Shown: one piece after another, positions 10,161-18,360 of the stretch
Numbering within the stretch: the first letter of the stretch is position 1
How the letters are laid out: every line of letters starts with the position of its first letter
NCBI RefSeq assembly: GCF_029946165.1
Contig: NZ_JAQSDZ010000001.1
Span: forward strand, 352,442 to 416,441
Length of the DNA: 64,000 nt
Reading direction: 5' to 3'
Source: Methylotenera sp.
Lineage (GTDB): Bacteria > Pseudomonadota > Gammaproteobacteria > Burkholderiales > Methylophilaceae
The notes under the pieces: generated by a model
Seen by the model: the letters and a program-made list of their open reading frames with translations, nothing else
Databases searched by the model: none
What the model was told of the DNA's origin: nothing
Made by a program: the position numbers and the translations under genes

Positions 10161-11381
10161 TTATTTTGCAGCTGCTGCTTTAGGCTGTTCTGCTGGCGCT
10201 GCAGGCGCTTCGCCCGCAGGATGTGGAGCAATAGCAGCACCAGGACGCAATTTAATGACATTATCAACAATCACTTTTTCACCAGTTTCTAGACCGCTTA
10301 ATACTACCCAGTCTGAACCTACCCAGTTACCCACAACAATCGGTTTAATAGTGGCTTCATTTTTATCATTCGCCACGTAAACAAATTTGCCTTGGTCATT
10401 AGTTAACACTGAAGTTTGCGGCACCACAAACACGCCATCTTTGTGCCCTGTAGTTACACGTACGCGTACAAACTGTCCTGGTAATAAACTTTTATCAGGA
10501 TTTTCAAATGTTGCGCGTAATTGTTGTGTACCAAGTTGAGGATCTATTCCACTTGCAGCAAAGTTCAATTTACCTTTTGCCGGGAACTCCTTACCATTTG
10601 GCATAATAAGCGCTACTTCTTTTACGGTAGATGGCGATAAATGTCCGCCCAATTGCGCCAATTCACTATCTGACAAACTAAAACGTACCCAAATTGGGCT
10701 TATTTGGCTCACTTTGGTTAATAGACTTGTATTGGCACTCACCAATGCCCCTTCTGAAAACTCAAAGCGCCCAGCAATCCCAGACAATGGTGAAGTCACT
10801 GTTGTATAAGATAAGTTTAATTCCGCCTCGCGAACACCTGCCTCGGCTTGCGATAAAGCTGCACGTGCAACCGTATTGTCAGAACCCGCATTATCAGCCT
10901 CACGTTTACTAATAGACTGTGACGCAAGTAAACCATCTAAACGAGTTGCTTCTCGCTGAGTTTGCTCGACAAGTGCTTGCTGTTGAGCTAACTGAGCCTT
11001 AGCATTTGAAAGCGCAATTTGAAAAGGCACAGGGTCTATCAAAAACATAGCCTGACCTGCTTTAATAACAGAACCTTCCTCAAATAGCTTCTTAAGTAAA
11101 ATACCACCAATGCGAGGGCGTATTTCCACTTCTTTTGCACCTTCCGTTTGAGCTACAGCTTCAGCACTAATGGGCACGCTAGTTGTCTTTAACTCAATCA
11201 CACTAACAGGCATGGCTGGCATTCCGCCAGCAGTTGGCGCAGCTGGATCATTTTTCTTACCACAACCATTTAAAGCTAAGCCAACCATCAATACGATTGC
11301 AGTAAGCTTAACTTTCCCTGAAAATGATTTTGTTTTTAATAAATGTATTTGAGGGTGTTGCTTCGCGACGTTGAATAACAT
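10161..11381 (-). CDS. RND efflux periplasmic adaptor lipoprotein (AcrA/MexA-like)
   Basis: The membrane fusion protein that joins the inner-membrane pump to the outer-membrane channel. A lipobox (LALNGC) follows an N-terminal hydrophobic stretch. Then come a barrel-sandwich/lipoyl half (EVEIRPRIGGILLKKLFEEGS), a coiled-coil hairpin (AQLAQQQALVEQTQREATRL), the other lipoyl half and a beta-barrel. The C-terminus is low complexity (PAGEAPAAPAEQPKAAAAK). The ORF track starts at a GTG; I use the ATG at 11381, which has GGAG 6 bases upstream. It is the first gene of the operon. Confidence 0.93.
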   Translation of the reverse strand: MLFNVAKQHPQIHLLKTKSFSGKVKLTAIVLMVGLALNGCGKKNDPAAPTAGGMPAMPVSVIELKTTSVPISAEAVAQTEGAKEVEIRPRIGGILLKKLFEEGSVIKAGQAMFLIDPVPFQIALSNAKAQLAQQQALVEQTQREATRLDGLLASQSISKREADNAGSDNTVARAALSQAEAGVREAELNLSYTTVTSPLSGIAGRFEFSEGALVSANTSLLTKVSQISPIWVRFSLSDSELAQLGGHLSPSTVKEVALIMPNGKEFPAKGKLNFAASGIDPQLGTQQLRATFENPDKSLLPGQFVRVRVTTGHKDGVFVVPQTSVLTNDQGKFVYVANDKNEATIKPIVVGNWVGSDWVVLSGLETGEKVIVDNVIKLRPGAAIAPHPAGEAPAAPAEQPKAAAAK

Positions 11382-11565
11382 TATTGGCTCCACTGATTGA
11401 ATTGATTTGTGTTTATTTATTGCTTGCTAATTGACTGTTTAACTAAATTGATGGCGGAATTAAATCACCGCTCATTATTTCATTTAGTTTAACTGTTTAG
11501 CCAATTTCATCTATACCAATGATTAATATAGCATTTCTATCATTGAGTATAAAATTTCACTTGCT

Positions 11566-11608
11566 TACATTCTTGTTTGTATGTATATTATATACAAACA
11601 AGAATGTA
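11566..11608. promoter_or_regulatory. Perfect 17-bp inverted repeat, likely repressor operator of the efflux operon
   Basis: TACATTCTTGTTTGTAT and ATACAAACAAGAATGTA pair perfectly around a 9-base AT-rich centre, in the gap between the adaptor gene and the divergent TetR-family gene. The half-site ACAAACAAGAATGTATGTA resembles the published operators of AcrR and TtgR (ACAAACA...AATGTA-type). The likely reading is a binding site for the neighbouring repressor that overlaps both promoters. The repeat is seen directly; the binding is inferred. Confidence 0.75.
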
Positions 11609-11694
11609 TGTATATATATTTTACAAATATTTAACAAATGATTTGGGTTAACTAAATTGTATTAAGTAAACTACTTAAATAGCGAGAAATTTAA

Positions 11695-12315
11695 ATGGTT
11701 AGAAAAACTAAAGAAGATGCAGAACTCACAAGAAAACGTATTATTAACTCTGCGCGCGCTGTATTCTTAGCTCGCGGTGTAAGCCGATCAACTCTAGAAC
11801 ACATTGCTACGCATGCAGAAGTCACACGTGGCGCTGTATATTGGCATTTTAAAAACAAAACTGAAATTTTTCATGCTATCCGTGATCAAGTGTTTCTGCC
11901 CCTCATCGATCGCATGGACGACTCTCTGACCCTAGCTAGCGATGAAGACCCTCTCACACAAATCGAAAATAGCCTTTGTCTAACCATAGACGACCTCAAT
12001 AACAACATCGAAATGCGTCAAACATATGAAATCATGATGATTAAGTGCGAATATGTCGACGAGTTCTCTTTAGTTCTGCAACAAATCCTCAATAACTGCT
12101 CTAGTATTACAGGCAAAATCCAACTCGCCTACGAACGCGCAGGAAAACAAGATCTACTCGCGTGTAAACACACACCGCTTGCGCTTGCGCTTGATACTCA
12201 CTTATTTTTTGGCGGTTTATTGCATATGTGGGTCAAAGACGCGGATGGGTCCATGTTTAGGCATCAAGCAAAAGACCTCATCAAATCACATATCAATTTA
12301 CGCAGAAAACAGTAA
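11695..12315 (+). CDS. TetR-family transcriptional repressor (AcrR/TtgR-like)
   Basis: A one-component regulator of 206 residues. The N-terminal TetR helix-turn-helix is clear (TLEHIATHAEVTRGAVYWHFKNKTEIF, about 38-62). The YWHFKNKTE motif and the C-terminal domain (FGGLLHMWVKD) fit the AcrR/TtgR subgroup that senses pump substrates. It is divergent from the RND operon across a gap of about 310 bp that contains a large palindrome, the usual arrangement for a local efflux repressor that also controls itself. Confidence 0.9.
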   Translation: MVRKTKEDAELTRKRIINSARAVFLARGVSRSTLEHIATHAEVTRGAVYWHFKNKTEIFHAIRDQVFLPLIDRMDDSLTLASDEDPLTQIENSLCLTIDDLNNNIEMRQTYEIMMIKCEYVDEFSLVLQQILNNCSSITGKIQLAYERAGKQDLLACKHTPLALALDTHLFFGGLLHMWVKDADGSMFRHQAKDLIKSHINLRRKQ

Positions 12316-12351
12316 AAAAACAGCAAATCACTTGTTAATCGTTAAGCATGA

Positions 12352-12380
12352 CTATATTATCAATCAGACAGATAATATAG
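12352..12380. terminator. 10-bp perfect hairpin downstream of the TetR gene
   Basis: CTATATTATC and GATAATATAG pair around a 9-base loop between the TetR gene and the next small gene. The stem is AT-rich and has no T-run, so it could be a weak terminator or an operator for the downstream gene. Confidence 0.35.
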
Positions 12381-12419
12381 AGCCAAATCACTGAGGCTAC
12401 TTGTAAGCTTGGAGGCGAT

Positions 12420-12761
12420 GTGAAAGTACAAATTGGCGAAATTTACGGTAAGCAAACTTCCGCTAGATTTGTGATGTATAACGTAATAAAAGTTAGTCAA
12501 TCGCCAGCCTCTTTGCAAAACCTAGTTACATTGCAAAACATCGACAATCCATTAAGCTTGTTTGAAATTACTACACAGAAACTCGTAAGTTCAGGTTATA
12601 TACGCCTCAGCCAAACACCATTCATCGACTTAGAAGCAACTACACCAAAACGGCGCAAAGCATCTAAAAAACCTACACGCTGCCCACTTACCTTTGACTT
12701 TTTAGAAGAGCGCGCCGATAGTCAGCGCCCTGCTCCAATTCATCAAGACTTATTCGCTTAA
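12420..12761 (+). CDS. Small protein of unknown function
   Basis: 113 residues, not recognised. The start is GTG, chosen because GGAGG lies just upstream with a 4-base spacer. The protein has no signal peptide or membrane segment. Residues 1-80 look like a compact alpha/beta domain (MKVQIGEIYGKQTSARFVMYNVIKV). A lysine/arginine-rich stretch (KRRKASKKPTR) follows, then a polar tail. The basic stretch could contact nucleic acid, but that is a guess. It lies on the same strand as the TetR gene about 100 bp downstream, with a hairpin between, so it probably has its own promoter. Confidence 0.6.
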   Translation: MKVQIGEIYGKQTSARFVMYNVIKVSQSPASLQNLVTLQNIDNPLSLFEITTQKLVSSGYIRLSQTPFIDLEATTPKRRKASKKPTRCPLTFDFLEERADSQRPAPIHQDLFA

Positions 12762-12770
12762 ATTTCGCAA

Positions 12771-13319
12771 TTAAGCTTTTGCTGCAAATTCAGCTACACG
12801 TATTCCCAACAATTTAGCGGTTTCCAAATCGCCCTGATTAACTTCATCTGGAGAAGAATCACTTGGCGAAGTCATTAATGCACCAGCAAAACCACCTAAA
12901 AAGTTAACATCGCCATGCTTAGACGCCTTAGTATTTGCTGGCATTAAGCCTGTTCCAACCCAAACACCAGAATGCTGCATTGCAAGTGTGAATAAATATT
13001 GAATAGTAGAAAACTTATCGCCGTTCATTGACGCAGAATTAGTAAATCCTGCATAAATCTTATTTTTCCAAACTTGGGTAAACCACCTTTTAGAGCTGGT
13101 ATCTGCAAACTTTTTAAATTGCCAACTCACCGAACCCATATATGTGGGTGAGCCCATAATAATCGCTTTAGCAGCATCTAGCTTAACCCAATCGGGTTCA
13201 GCAATATCGCCATTAGCATCGATAGTAATCAAATCAGCTTTAGCGCCTTCAGCCACTGCTTCTGCCTGTTTTTTTGTGTGTCCATAACCACTGTGGTAAA
13301 TCACTACTACATCGCTCAT
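12771..13319 (-). CDS. Flavodoxin-like NAD(P)H:quinone oxidoreductase/FMN reductase (WrbA-like)
   Basis: A flavodoxin fold of 182 residues. The FMN phosphate loop is at the N-terminus (YHSGYGHTKKQAEAVAEGA), a second flavin loop is GSPTYMGSVSWQFKKF, and the C-terminal FMN region is LGGFAGALMTSP. Such proteins reduce quinones by two electrons or act as general FMN reductases. A good TAGGAGA ribosome-binding site precedes the ATG. It is divergent from an HxlR-type regulator, a pairing common for quinone or aldehyde stress genes, so induction by electrophiles is likely but not shown. Confidence 0.85.
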   Translation of the reverse strand: MSDVVVIYHSGYGHTKKQAEAVAEGAKADLITIDANGDIAEPDWVKLDAAKAIIMGSPTYMGSVSWQFKKFADTSSKRWFTQVWKNKIYAGFTNSASMNGDKFSTIQYLFTLAMQHSGVWVGTGLMPANTKASKHGDVNFLGGFAGALMTSPSDSSPDEVNQGDLETAKLLGIRVAEFAAKA

Positions 13320-13485
13320 TATTGATTCTCCTAGTTTAGGTTCATTAAGTCTGATAATTTCATTTACATCACTTCGATGTCTGTCTGTTAGCCAACAAAT
13401 GACTATATTGTTATTTAACGATTTTTAATTAACGGTTTCTTAATTAACGAAGCAAAGTATAATCACAATAGTCACTTAAAGTAAG

Positions 13486-13512
13486 TAGGCACCAAAAACA
13501 CATATAGGCACC
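13486..13512 (+). promoter_or_regulatory. Direct repeat TAGGCACC x2 ahead of the HxlR gene
   Basis: TAGGCACC occurs at 13486 and again at 13505, 19 bases apart, 30-55 bases before the HxlR start. A TATACTATAG stretch just after the second copy may serve as -10. Further up, TTAATTAACG also occurs twice. These are candidate regulator sites for the divergent pair. Confidence 0.35.
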
Positions 13513-13542
13513 TTTTGTATACTATAGAGATTGAGGTTAAAC

Positions 13543-13935
13543 ATGGACGGATTCGAGAATTTAGTCAGTGAACATCATGCATGCGCATTTAATGCCGACT
13601 GCCCAACACGCCTGATACTTAATAGAATTGCGGATAAGTGGACAGTGCTCGTCATGATATTGCTAGAAGGTGAAACCAAACGCTTTAGCAATTTACAGCG
13701 GGAAATTGGAGGAATATCCCAAAAGATGCTCACACAAACACTGCGCGGATTAGAACGAGATGGCTTAGTCAGCAGAAAAGTATATGCAACCGTACCGCCA
13801 AAAGTTGAATATGCCCTCACGCCGTTGGGACATACGCTTAAAGTCTTGCTTTACGCAGTTAAAACTTGGTCTGAAACTAACATTCAAGAAGTGCTGGCGG
13901 CGCAACAAGATTACGATCAATTGAATTTGAAATAA
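13543..13935 (+). CDS. HxlR-family winged-helix regulator
   Basis: A MarR-like winged-helix protein of the HxlR family. It shows the family signature CPTRLILNRIADKWTVLVM, the recognition helix region GISQKMLTQTLRGLERDGLVSR and the wing YALTPLGHTL. Two cysteines near the N-terminus (ACAFNADCP) fall where YodB/QorR-type members sense thiol stress. The ORF track starts at a TTG; the ATG at 13543 is better because GAGG lies 6 bases upstream, giving 130 residues. It probably controls the divergent flavodoxin-like gene and itself. Confidence 0.88.
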   Translation: MDGFENLVSEHHACAFNADCPTRLILNRIADKWTVLVMILLEGETKRFSNLQREIGGISQKMLTQTLRGLERDGLVSRKVYATVPPKVEYALTPLGHTLKVLLYAVKTWSETNIQEVLAAQQDYDQLNLK

Positions 13936-14030
13936 AAAGTTAGACTCAAATATTTGCCCAGAAACCTAGTGGATATTAGCTCGCAGAGCATATATACAAT
14001 TACCCAAACAGCATGGTTTTGACCTTCAAT

Positions 14031-14216
14031 CCCCTACTACCGCGCCGAGCAGCGCAAGCTTTATGGGAGTTTTCGGCAAGCGGCTGTTTGAGCGTTAGCG
14101 AGTTTCCGCTTGCCGCCCATGAAGCTGAGCAGCGCAGGTGACAAGCGGTAGGGGGTGCTTTTTGTTTGGTTACTTTATTTTGGGCAAGCAAAATAAAGTA
14201 ACTCGCCTAGAGGCGA
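14031..14216. repeat. Structured GC-richer extragenic repeat with several hairpins
   Basis: The gap between the HxlR gene and the DUF4124 gene (about 375 bp) is filled by an element unlike its AT-rich surroundings. GGCAAGCGG (14075) pairs with CCGCTTGCC (14106). CCCCTAC-TAC-CGC (14031) pairs with GCGGTAGGGG (14145) apart from a 3-base bulge. GAGCAGCGCA occurs twice (14047, 14127). A second hairpin, GTTACTTTATTTT with AAAATAAAGTAAC (14169-14202), and a small palindrome TCGCCTAGAGGCGA follow. This looks like one copy of a dispersed repeat family. The 63-residue ORF in it (14000-14191, minus) is probably not a gene. Confidence 0.6.
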
Positions 14217-14311
14217 ATAGCATTATGAATAAACAAGCAGAACCTAGATTAAGAATGCTGAATCAAAAATTTTAGTTTAATCTGAGTTTGAATAGAAGTT
14301 ACGGCGGGTTA

Positions 14312-14833
14312 TTAATACTTCGCATATATCTCGGTTAATAAATGCAAAGCCTCATTGCGTTTTGATCTATCGTAACTATCAAGATCAACTTTTAGATTTC
14401 TTCTCTTTAACTCATCACCATAAGATAAAGAGTTCCCACGACTGTTGGTTAAATATCTATGCTCATTTTCTGCATCCCATCTTCTTTCAGCGGCACTTTG
14501 CTGATTATGCATGTCTATATTTAACTCTCGAAACCTAATCTCTTTCTCATATGCTGACATTCGGCTAGCTATTGACTCGCTATTAACTTCGTTAGAATTT
14601 TGAGTAGTCACATTTTTTTGAGTTATTTTTTGTGTAGTTATTTGCCTTCTCAACCCAGAGTTATCGATGACATTCGGTTCAACAATAACCTCTCCGCCTT
14701 TCATACTGGAAGAGCAAGGGGCTTCTGAATATATGATTTTATTTTGTGAATTTACACATTTATAAATTTGAGAAAAAGCAATTTGAGGCAATAGCGAGAT
14801 AACTGCAATTAAAAAATACTGTAACCGCATCAT
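14312..14833 (-). CDS. DUF4124 domain-containing exported protein
   Basis: 173 residues. A signal peptide (LIAVISLLPQIAFS) is followed at once by the DUF4124 core (QIYKCVNSQNKIIYSEAPCSS), a short two-cysteine beta domain frequent in betaproteobacterial periplasmic proteins. The rest is polar, with Gln/Arg-rich segments and no recognised domain. No function is established for the family. It sits upstream of rimO on the opposite end of a small gap, on the same strand, with nothing tying it to a pathway. Confidence 0.75.
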   Translation of the reverse strand: MMRLQYFLIAVISLLPQIAFSQIYKCVNSQNKIIYSEAPCSSSMKGGEVIVEPNVIDNSGLRRQITTQKITQKNVTTQNSNEVNSESIASRMSAYEKEIRFRELNIDMHNQQSAAERRWDAENEHRYLTNSRGNSLSYGDELKRRNLKVDLDSYDRSKRNEALHLLTEIYAKY

Positions 14834-14882
14834 TTGTCCAATTCCATAAATTTTAAGAGTTAATTCATTCCAGTGTTAAGTT

Positions 14883-16220
14883 CTACCCGCGTGGTGGCCC
14901 ACCCCTCAAATCATGACCATCCGCACTATAAATCTCAACTTCAACGAAATCACCTGGTGTTAAACCATCAGCGTCTTCCATATACACCACACCATCAATC
15001 TCTGGCGCGTCGGCTTTAGTACGCCCTATCGCTTCAACATTCCCTTCAGAATCTTGCACAATTTCATCGACTAATACAGTTTGAATACTGCCGATTTTGT
15101 TGTGTAATTTAGCCGCGCTAATGCGCTCTTGCACGGCCATAAAGCGGCTTAAGCGCTCTTGCTTAACTTCTTCTGGCACTTGGTCTGGCAGCTCATTGGC
15201 TTTTGCGCCATCCACTGCGGAATACGCAAAACAGCCTACTCTATCCAATTGCGCTTCTTCTAAGAAGTCTAGCAACATTTGAAAGTCATCTTCCGTTTCA
15301 CCTGGGAAGCCTGCAATGAAGGTACTACGCACAGTAATATCCGGACAGATTTCGCGCCATGCTTTAATGCGAGCAAGGTTATTCTCCGCATGTGCTGGGC
15401 GTTTCATAGCTTTTAAAATACGTGGACTGGCATGCTGAAATGGCACATCCAAATAAGGCAGAATCAAGCCATCTGCCATTAAAGGAATCACTTCGTCCAC
15501 GTGCGGATATGGGTAAACATAGTGCAAGCGCGTCCAAACGCCCAAGTCGCTCAAACTTTGGCAGAGCTCTGTCATGCGTGTTTTTACGGGGCGGCCGTTC
15601 CAAAAACCTGGGCGATATTTAACATCTACGCCATAAGCAGAAGTATCTTGTGAGATGACTAAAATCTCACTCACCCCAGCTTTGACTAAGTTTTCAGCCT
15701 CGTTTAACACTTCGCCAATTGGGCGGCTGACTAAATCACCGCGCATGCTTGGAATAATACAGAAGCTACAACGGTGGTTACAGCCTTCTGAAATCTTTAA
15801 ATATGCATAATGGCTTGGTGTTAGGCGGATACCTTGTGGTGGGACTAAATCGATAAATGGCTCGTGCAATTTTGGCAAATTAGCATGCACGGCTGTCATC
15901 ACTTCTTCTAATGCATGCGGCCCGGTAACAGCTAGCACGCTTGGGTGCGCAGCTTCCACCACGCCTTTTTTCGCGCCTAAGCAGCCAGTCACAATCACCT
16001 TGCCATTTTTGGCAATCGCTTCGCCAATAGCATCTAGCGATTCTTCTACCGCGCTATCAATAAAGCCGCAGGTATTAACTACCACTAAATCGGCATCTTC
16101 ATAACTGCCAGAAATTTCATAGCCTTCTGCACGCAATTGGGTGAGAATACGCTCTGCATCTGAGCCCGCTTTAGGGCAACCGAGAGAGACGAAGCCAACT
16201 TTTGGATTTGATAAACTCAT
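14883..16220 (-). CDS. rimO: Ribosomal protein uS12 methylthiotransferase RimO
   Basis: A radical SAM enzyme that adds a methylthio group to the conserved aspartate (Asp88/89) of ribosomal protein S12. It has the UPF0004 N-terminal domain with cysteines for the second cluster (SLGCPK, NTCGFID, TGCLG), the radical SAM motif CNHRCSFC (about 150) and a C-terminal TRAM domain. The cluster pattern and [13 protein letters not shown] separate it from MiaB. The ORF track begins at a GTG; the ATG at 16220 with GTGAG upstream gives [14 protein letters not shown], a normal RimO start. Confidence 0.95.
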   Translation of the reverse strand: MSLSNPKVGFVSLGCPKAGSDAERILTQLRAEGYEISGSYEDADLVVVNTCGFIDSAVEESLDAIGEAIAKNGKVIVTGCLGAKKGVVEAAHPSVLAVTGPHALEEVMTAVHANLPKLHEPFIDLVPPQGIRLTPSHYAYLKISEGCNHRCSFCIIPSMRGDLVSRPIGEVLNEAENLVKAGVSEILVISQDTSAYGVDVKYRPGFWNGRPVKTRMTELCQSLSDLGVWTRLHYVYPYPHVDEVIPLMADGLILPYLDVPFQHASPRILKAMKRPAHAENNLARIKAWREICPDITVRSTFIAGFPGETEDDFQMLLDFLEEAQLDRVGCFAYSAVDGAKANELPDQVPEEVKQERLSRFMAVQERISAAKLHNKIGSIQTVLVDEIVQDSEGNVEAIGRTKADAPEIDGVVYMEDADGLTPGDFVEVEIYSADGHDLRGGPPRG

Positions 16221-16313
16221 TATAAAACTCACATTTCTAATTTAAATAGGGTGAAACTAAAATTAAAACGTCTAGACATATAGTGACGATGTTTTAATTT
16301 TTTAAAAATTTAT

Positions 16314-16556
16314 ATGTACATTATTGCAATTGCTTGGCTTTATGTCGTCACATTAATGGCGGCTTCCGAAAAAACGTTAACGGCTGGACTACTTACCTTT
16401 GTATTTTATGGCTTATTACCTTGCGCTTTACTACTTTGGATATTGGGTGTTAACCATAGACGCTTCAAAAAACATCAACAGTCTTTACAACAAGAATTTT
16501 TACTCGAGGAAGAAGTGAGCAAGCAAGATAGTGCTGACACCAATCGAAATCAGTAA
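16314..16556 (+). CDS. Small two-segment membrane protein of unknown function
   Basis: 80 residues with two hydrophobic segments (about 2-18 and 25-45: LLTFVFYGLLPCALLLWILGV), then a basic and finally acidic cytoplasmic tail. The family is not recognised. Its last 57 bases overlap the end of the convergent ZIP transporter gene. The composition looks like a real membrane protein rather than a shadow, but support is limited to that. No strong ribosome-binding site is visible. Confidence 0.5.
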   Translation: MYIIAIAWLYVVTLMAASEKTLTAGLLTFVFYGLLPCALLLWILGVNHRRFKKHQQSLQQEFLLEEEVSKQDSADTNRNQ

Positions 16557-17405
16557 TACTTGCGCAATGGTGGCTTTTAATTCTGTGCGTTTGTGCAAAC
16601 CTGGAATTAAATCTGCCACTGCCACGTAAAGCAAACTTGATGCCGCTAAAGCTAAAATAACAGGAATCCAGCTTTGCACATATTGCAACGCAAAGTAAGC
16701 AATCAACCCGCCGACCATCGTCGCCACGCTTGAAACCAAGTTGAAAATTAAAGCCTGTTTTTTTGTGTAGCCTGAATGTAGCAATATTAGGAAATCACCC
16801 ACTTCTTGCGGAATTTCATGCGCGATAATCGCCAATGCTGTTACTACCCCAAGCTTAATATCCGCTGTAAATGCGGCAGCTATCAAAATACCATCAATAA
16901 AATTATGAAAAGTATCGCCTATCATAATCATTAAGCCGCTTCTGCCGCCATCGTGTGAATGAGAATGGCTGTGTACATCGCTAAGTAAAATAGTTGGTTG
17001 TTGTGCATTAACAGCGCGATATTTGGCGCCGCCTTCTTTTTCTGGGTGTGTGACTGGGCAATTCTCTTCGGTATGTACCGCATGTACTTCGCAATGGTCG
17101 CCGTGACAATGGCGCCAAATGACCAATTTCTCTAATACAAAAAATAACAATAAGCCAAATAATAGCGTTGCTGAAACTGTTTCCACGCTACCTGCAATAC
17201 TAAATGCATGCGGCAAAATCTCTAAAAATACTGCACCTAACATAGCGCCAATCGCATAGCTCACCAACATAGGCACCCATGAAATGCGAACGTTGAGTGC
17301 AAACAATGCAGCCAAACAAACGCTTAATATTCCGCCCAATAAACTGGATAGAACAATCCAGCTTAGTACAGATAACGGTGCAGAATTAATAGCGAGGTTT
17401 AACAT
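16500..17405 (-). CDS. ZIP-family metal transporter
   Basis: A divalent metal (zinc or iron type) importer of the ZIP family, 301 residues with about eight membrane segments. The TM4 and TM5 metal motifs are present: HNFIDGILIAAAF and HEIPQEVGDFLILLHSG. The long loop between TM3 and TM4 is unusually rich in histidine and cysteine (HCHGDHCEVHAVHTEENC, then HSHSHSHDGG), as expected for a metal-sensing or delivery loop. The gene is divergent from the YgiD-like gene. I could not make out a Zur or Fur box in the gap. The metal is not decided by sequence. Confidence 0.9.
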   Translation of the reverse strand: MLNLAINSAPLSVLSWIVLSSLLGGILSVCLAALFALNVRISWVPMLVSYAIGAMLGAVFLEILPHAFSIAGSVETVSATLLFGLLLFFVLEKLVIWRHCHGDHCEVHAVHTEENCPVTHPEKEGGAKYRAVNAQQPTILLSDVHSHSHSHDGGRSGLMIMIGDTFHNFIDGILIAAAFTADIKLGVVTALAIIAHEIPQEVGDFLILLHSGYTKKQALIFNLVSSVATMVGGLIAYFALQYVQSWIPVILALAASSLLYVAVADLIPGLHKRTELKATIAQVLLISIGVSTILLAHFFLE

Positions 17406-17568
17406 AGAGTTTTAAATAAGGCTTAAAAGGTGATCTAAACAAACTAACGAAGTGTGCATTATACTGAATATATACAAGCAAAGTCTTAGTCGTATTTGAT
17501 TGCTTGTTAAAACCTTAATCACCCCAACATAATGCGATATATCAATCAATTAGCACAATTAAATTTAC

Positions 17569-18360
17569 ATGATGAAAACCGCTGAAAATATCACGCGCAT
17601 GCCAGCCATCTTTATTGGGCACGGCAACCCCATGAATGCGATAACAGACAATCCATATCGTGAGGCTTGGCTAGCTTTGGGTAAGCGCTTGCCTAAACCA
17701 AACGCAATACTATGCATTTCCGCACATTGGCAAACGCGCGGCACACAAGTTTGTGCAGTAGAAAATCCACAAACCATCCATGATTTTGGCGGTTTCCCAG
17801 CAGAGCTATTCGCTCAGCAATACCCTGCGCCAGGCTCGCCTAAATACGCAAAAATGCTCTGCGATTTATTTCCTGCCAATCAAATAACCAGTACATTAGA
17901 TTGGGGTTTAGATCATGGCGCTTGGACAGTTCTACAATCTCTTTTCCCTGAAGCTGACGTGCCAGTTTTTCAGCTTAGTTTAGATATGAATCTAAACTTT
18001 GCGCAACATTTCAAGCTGGCCAAGCAATTAGCTAGCCTACGTGAACAAGGCGTAATGATTATAGCTAGCGGCAACATCGTGCATAATTTGGGCAAACTCG
18101 ACATGCAAGGCAAAACGGCTGAATGGACTATTGCATTTGATGATTACATTAAAAAAGCGCTGGAATCAGAAGAAGAGACCGCATTAATAGATATAGCTCT
18201 CGCAGGCGACTCAGCAAGATTTGCAGTGCCTACAGATGAGCATTACTTGCCTTTGTTGTACATTGCCGCAGTTAAGCATGCCAACGACAATATGCAATTC
18301 TTAACAGAAAGTTTTGATTTAGGTGCTTTGAGTATGCGTAGCGTAATTTACAGCAGTTAA
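17569..18360 (+). CDS. ygiD: Extradiol dioxygenase of the LigB/YgiD (4,5-DOPA dioxygenase) family
   Basis: A class III ring-cleaving dioxygenase homologue of 263 residues. It keeps the metal ligands of the family: FIGHGNPMNAI near the N-terminus, SAHWQTRG, and the C-terminal active-site region ASGNIVHNLG. E. coli YgiD cleaves L-DOPA at the 4,5 bond in vitro, but the physiological substrate is not known, and the metal is probably Zn or Fe. It converges on pgeF, with the two stop codons overlapping by two bases. Confidence 0.88.
   Translation: MMKTAENITRMPAIFIGHGNPMNAITDNPYREAWLALGKRLPKPNAILCISAHWQTRGTQVCAVENPQTIHDFGGFPAELFAQQYPAPGSPKYAKMLCDLFPANQITSTLDWGLDHGAWTVLQSLFPEADVPVFQLSLDMNLNFAQHFKLAKQLASLREQGVMIIASGNIVHNLGKLDMQGKTAEWTIAFDDYIKKALESEEETALIDIALAGDSARFAVPTDEHYLPLLYIAAVKHANDNMQFLTESFDLGALSMRSVIYSS

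Noticed and set aside
14000-14191. 63-residue ORF on the minus strand
   Set aside because: It lies entirely in a repeat full of inverted repeats, and its composition follows the hairpins; probably a false ORF.
17406-17568. Zur or Fur box ahead of the ZIP transporter gene
   Set aside because: I looked for a dyad of the right type in the divergent gap and found none that is convincing.
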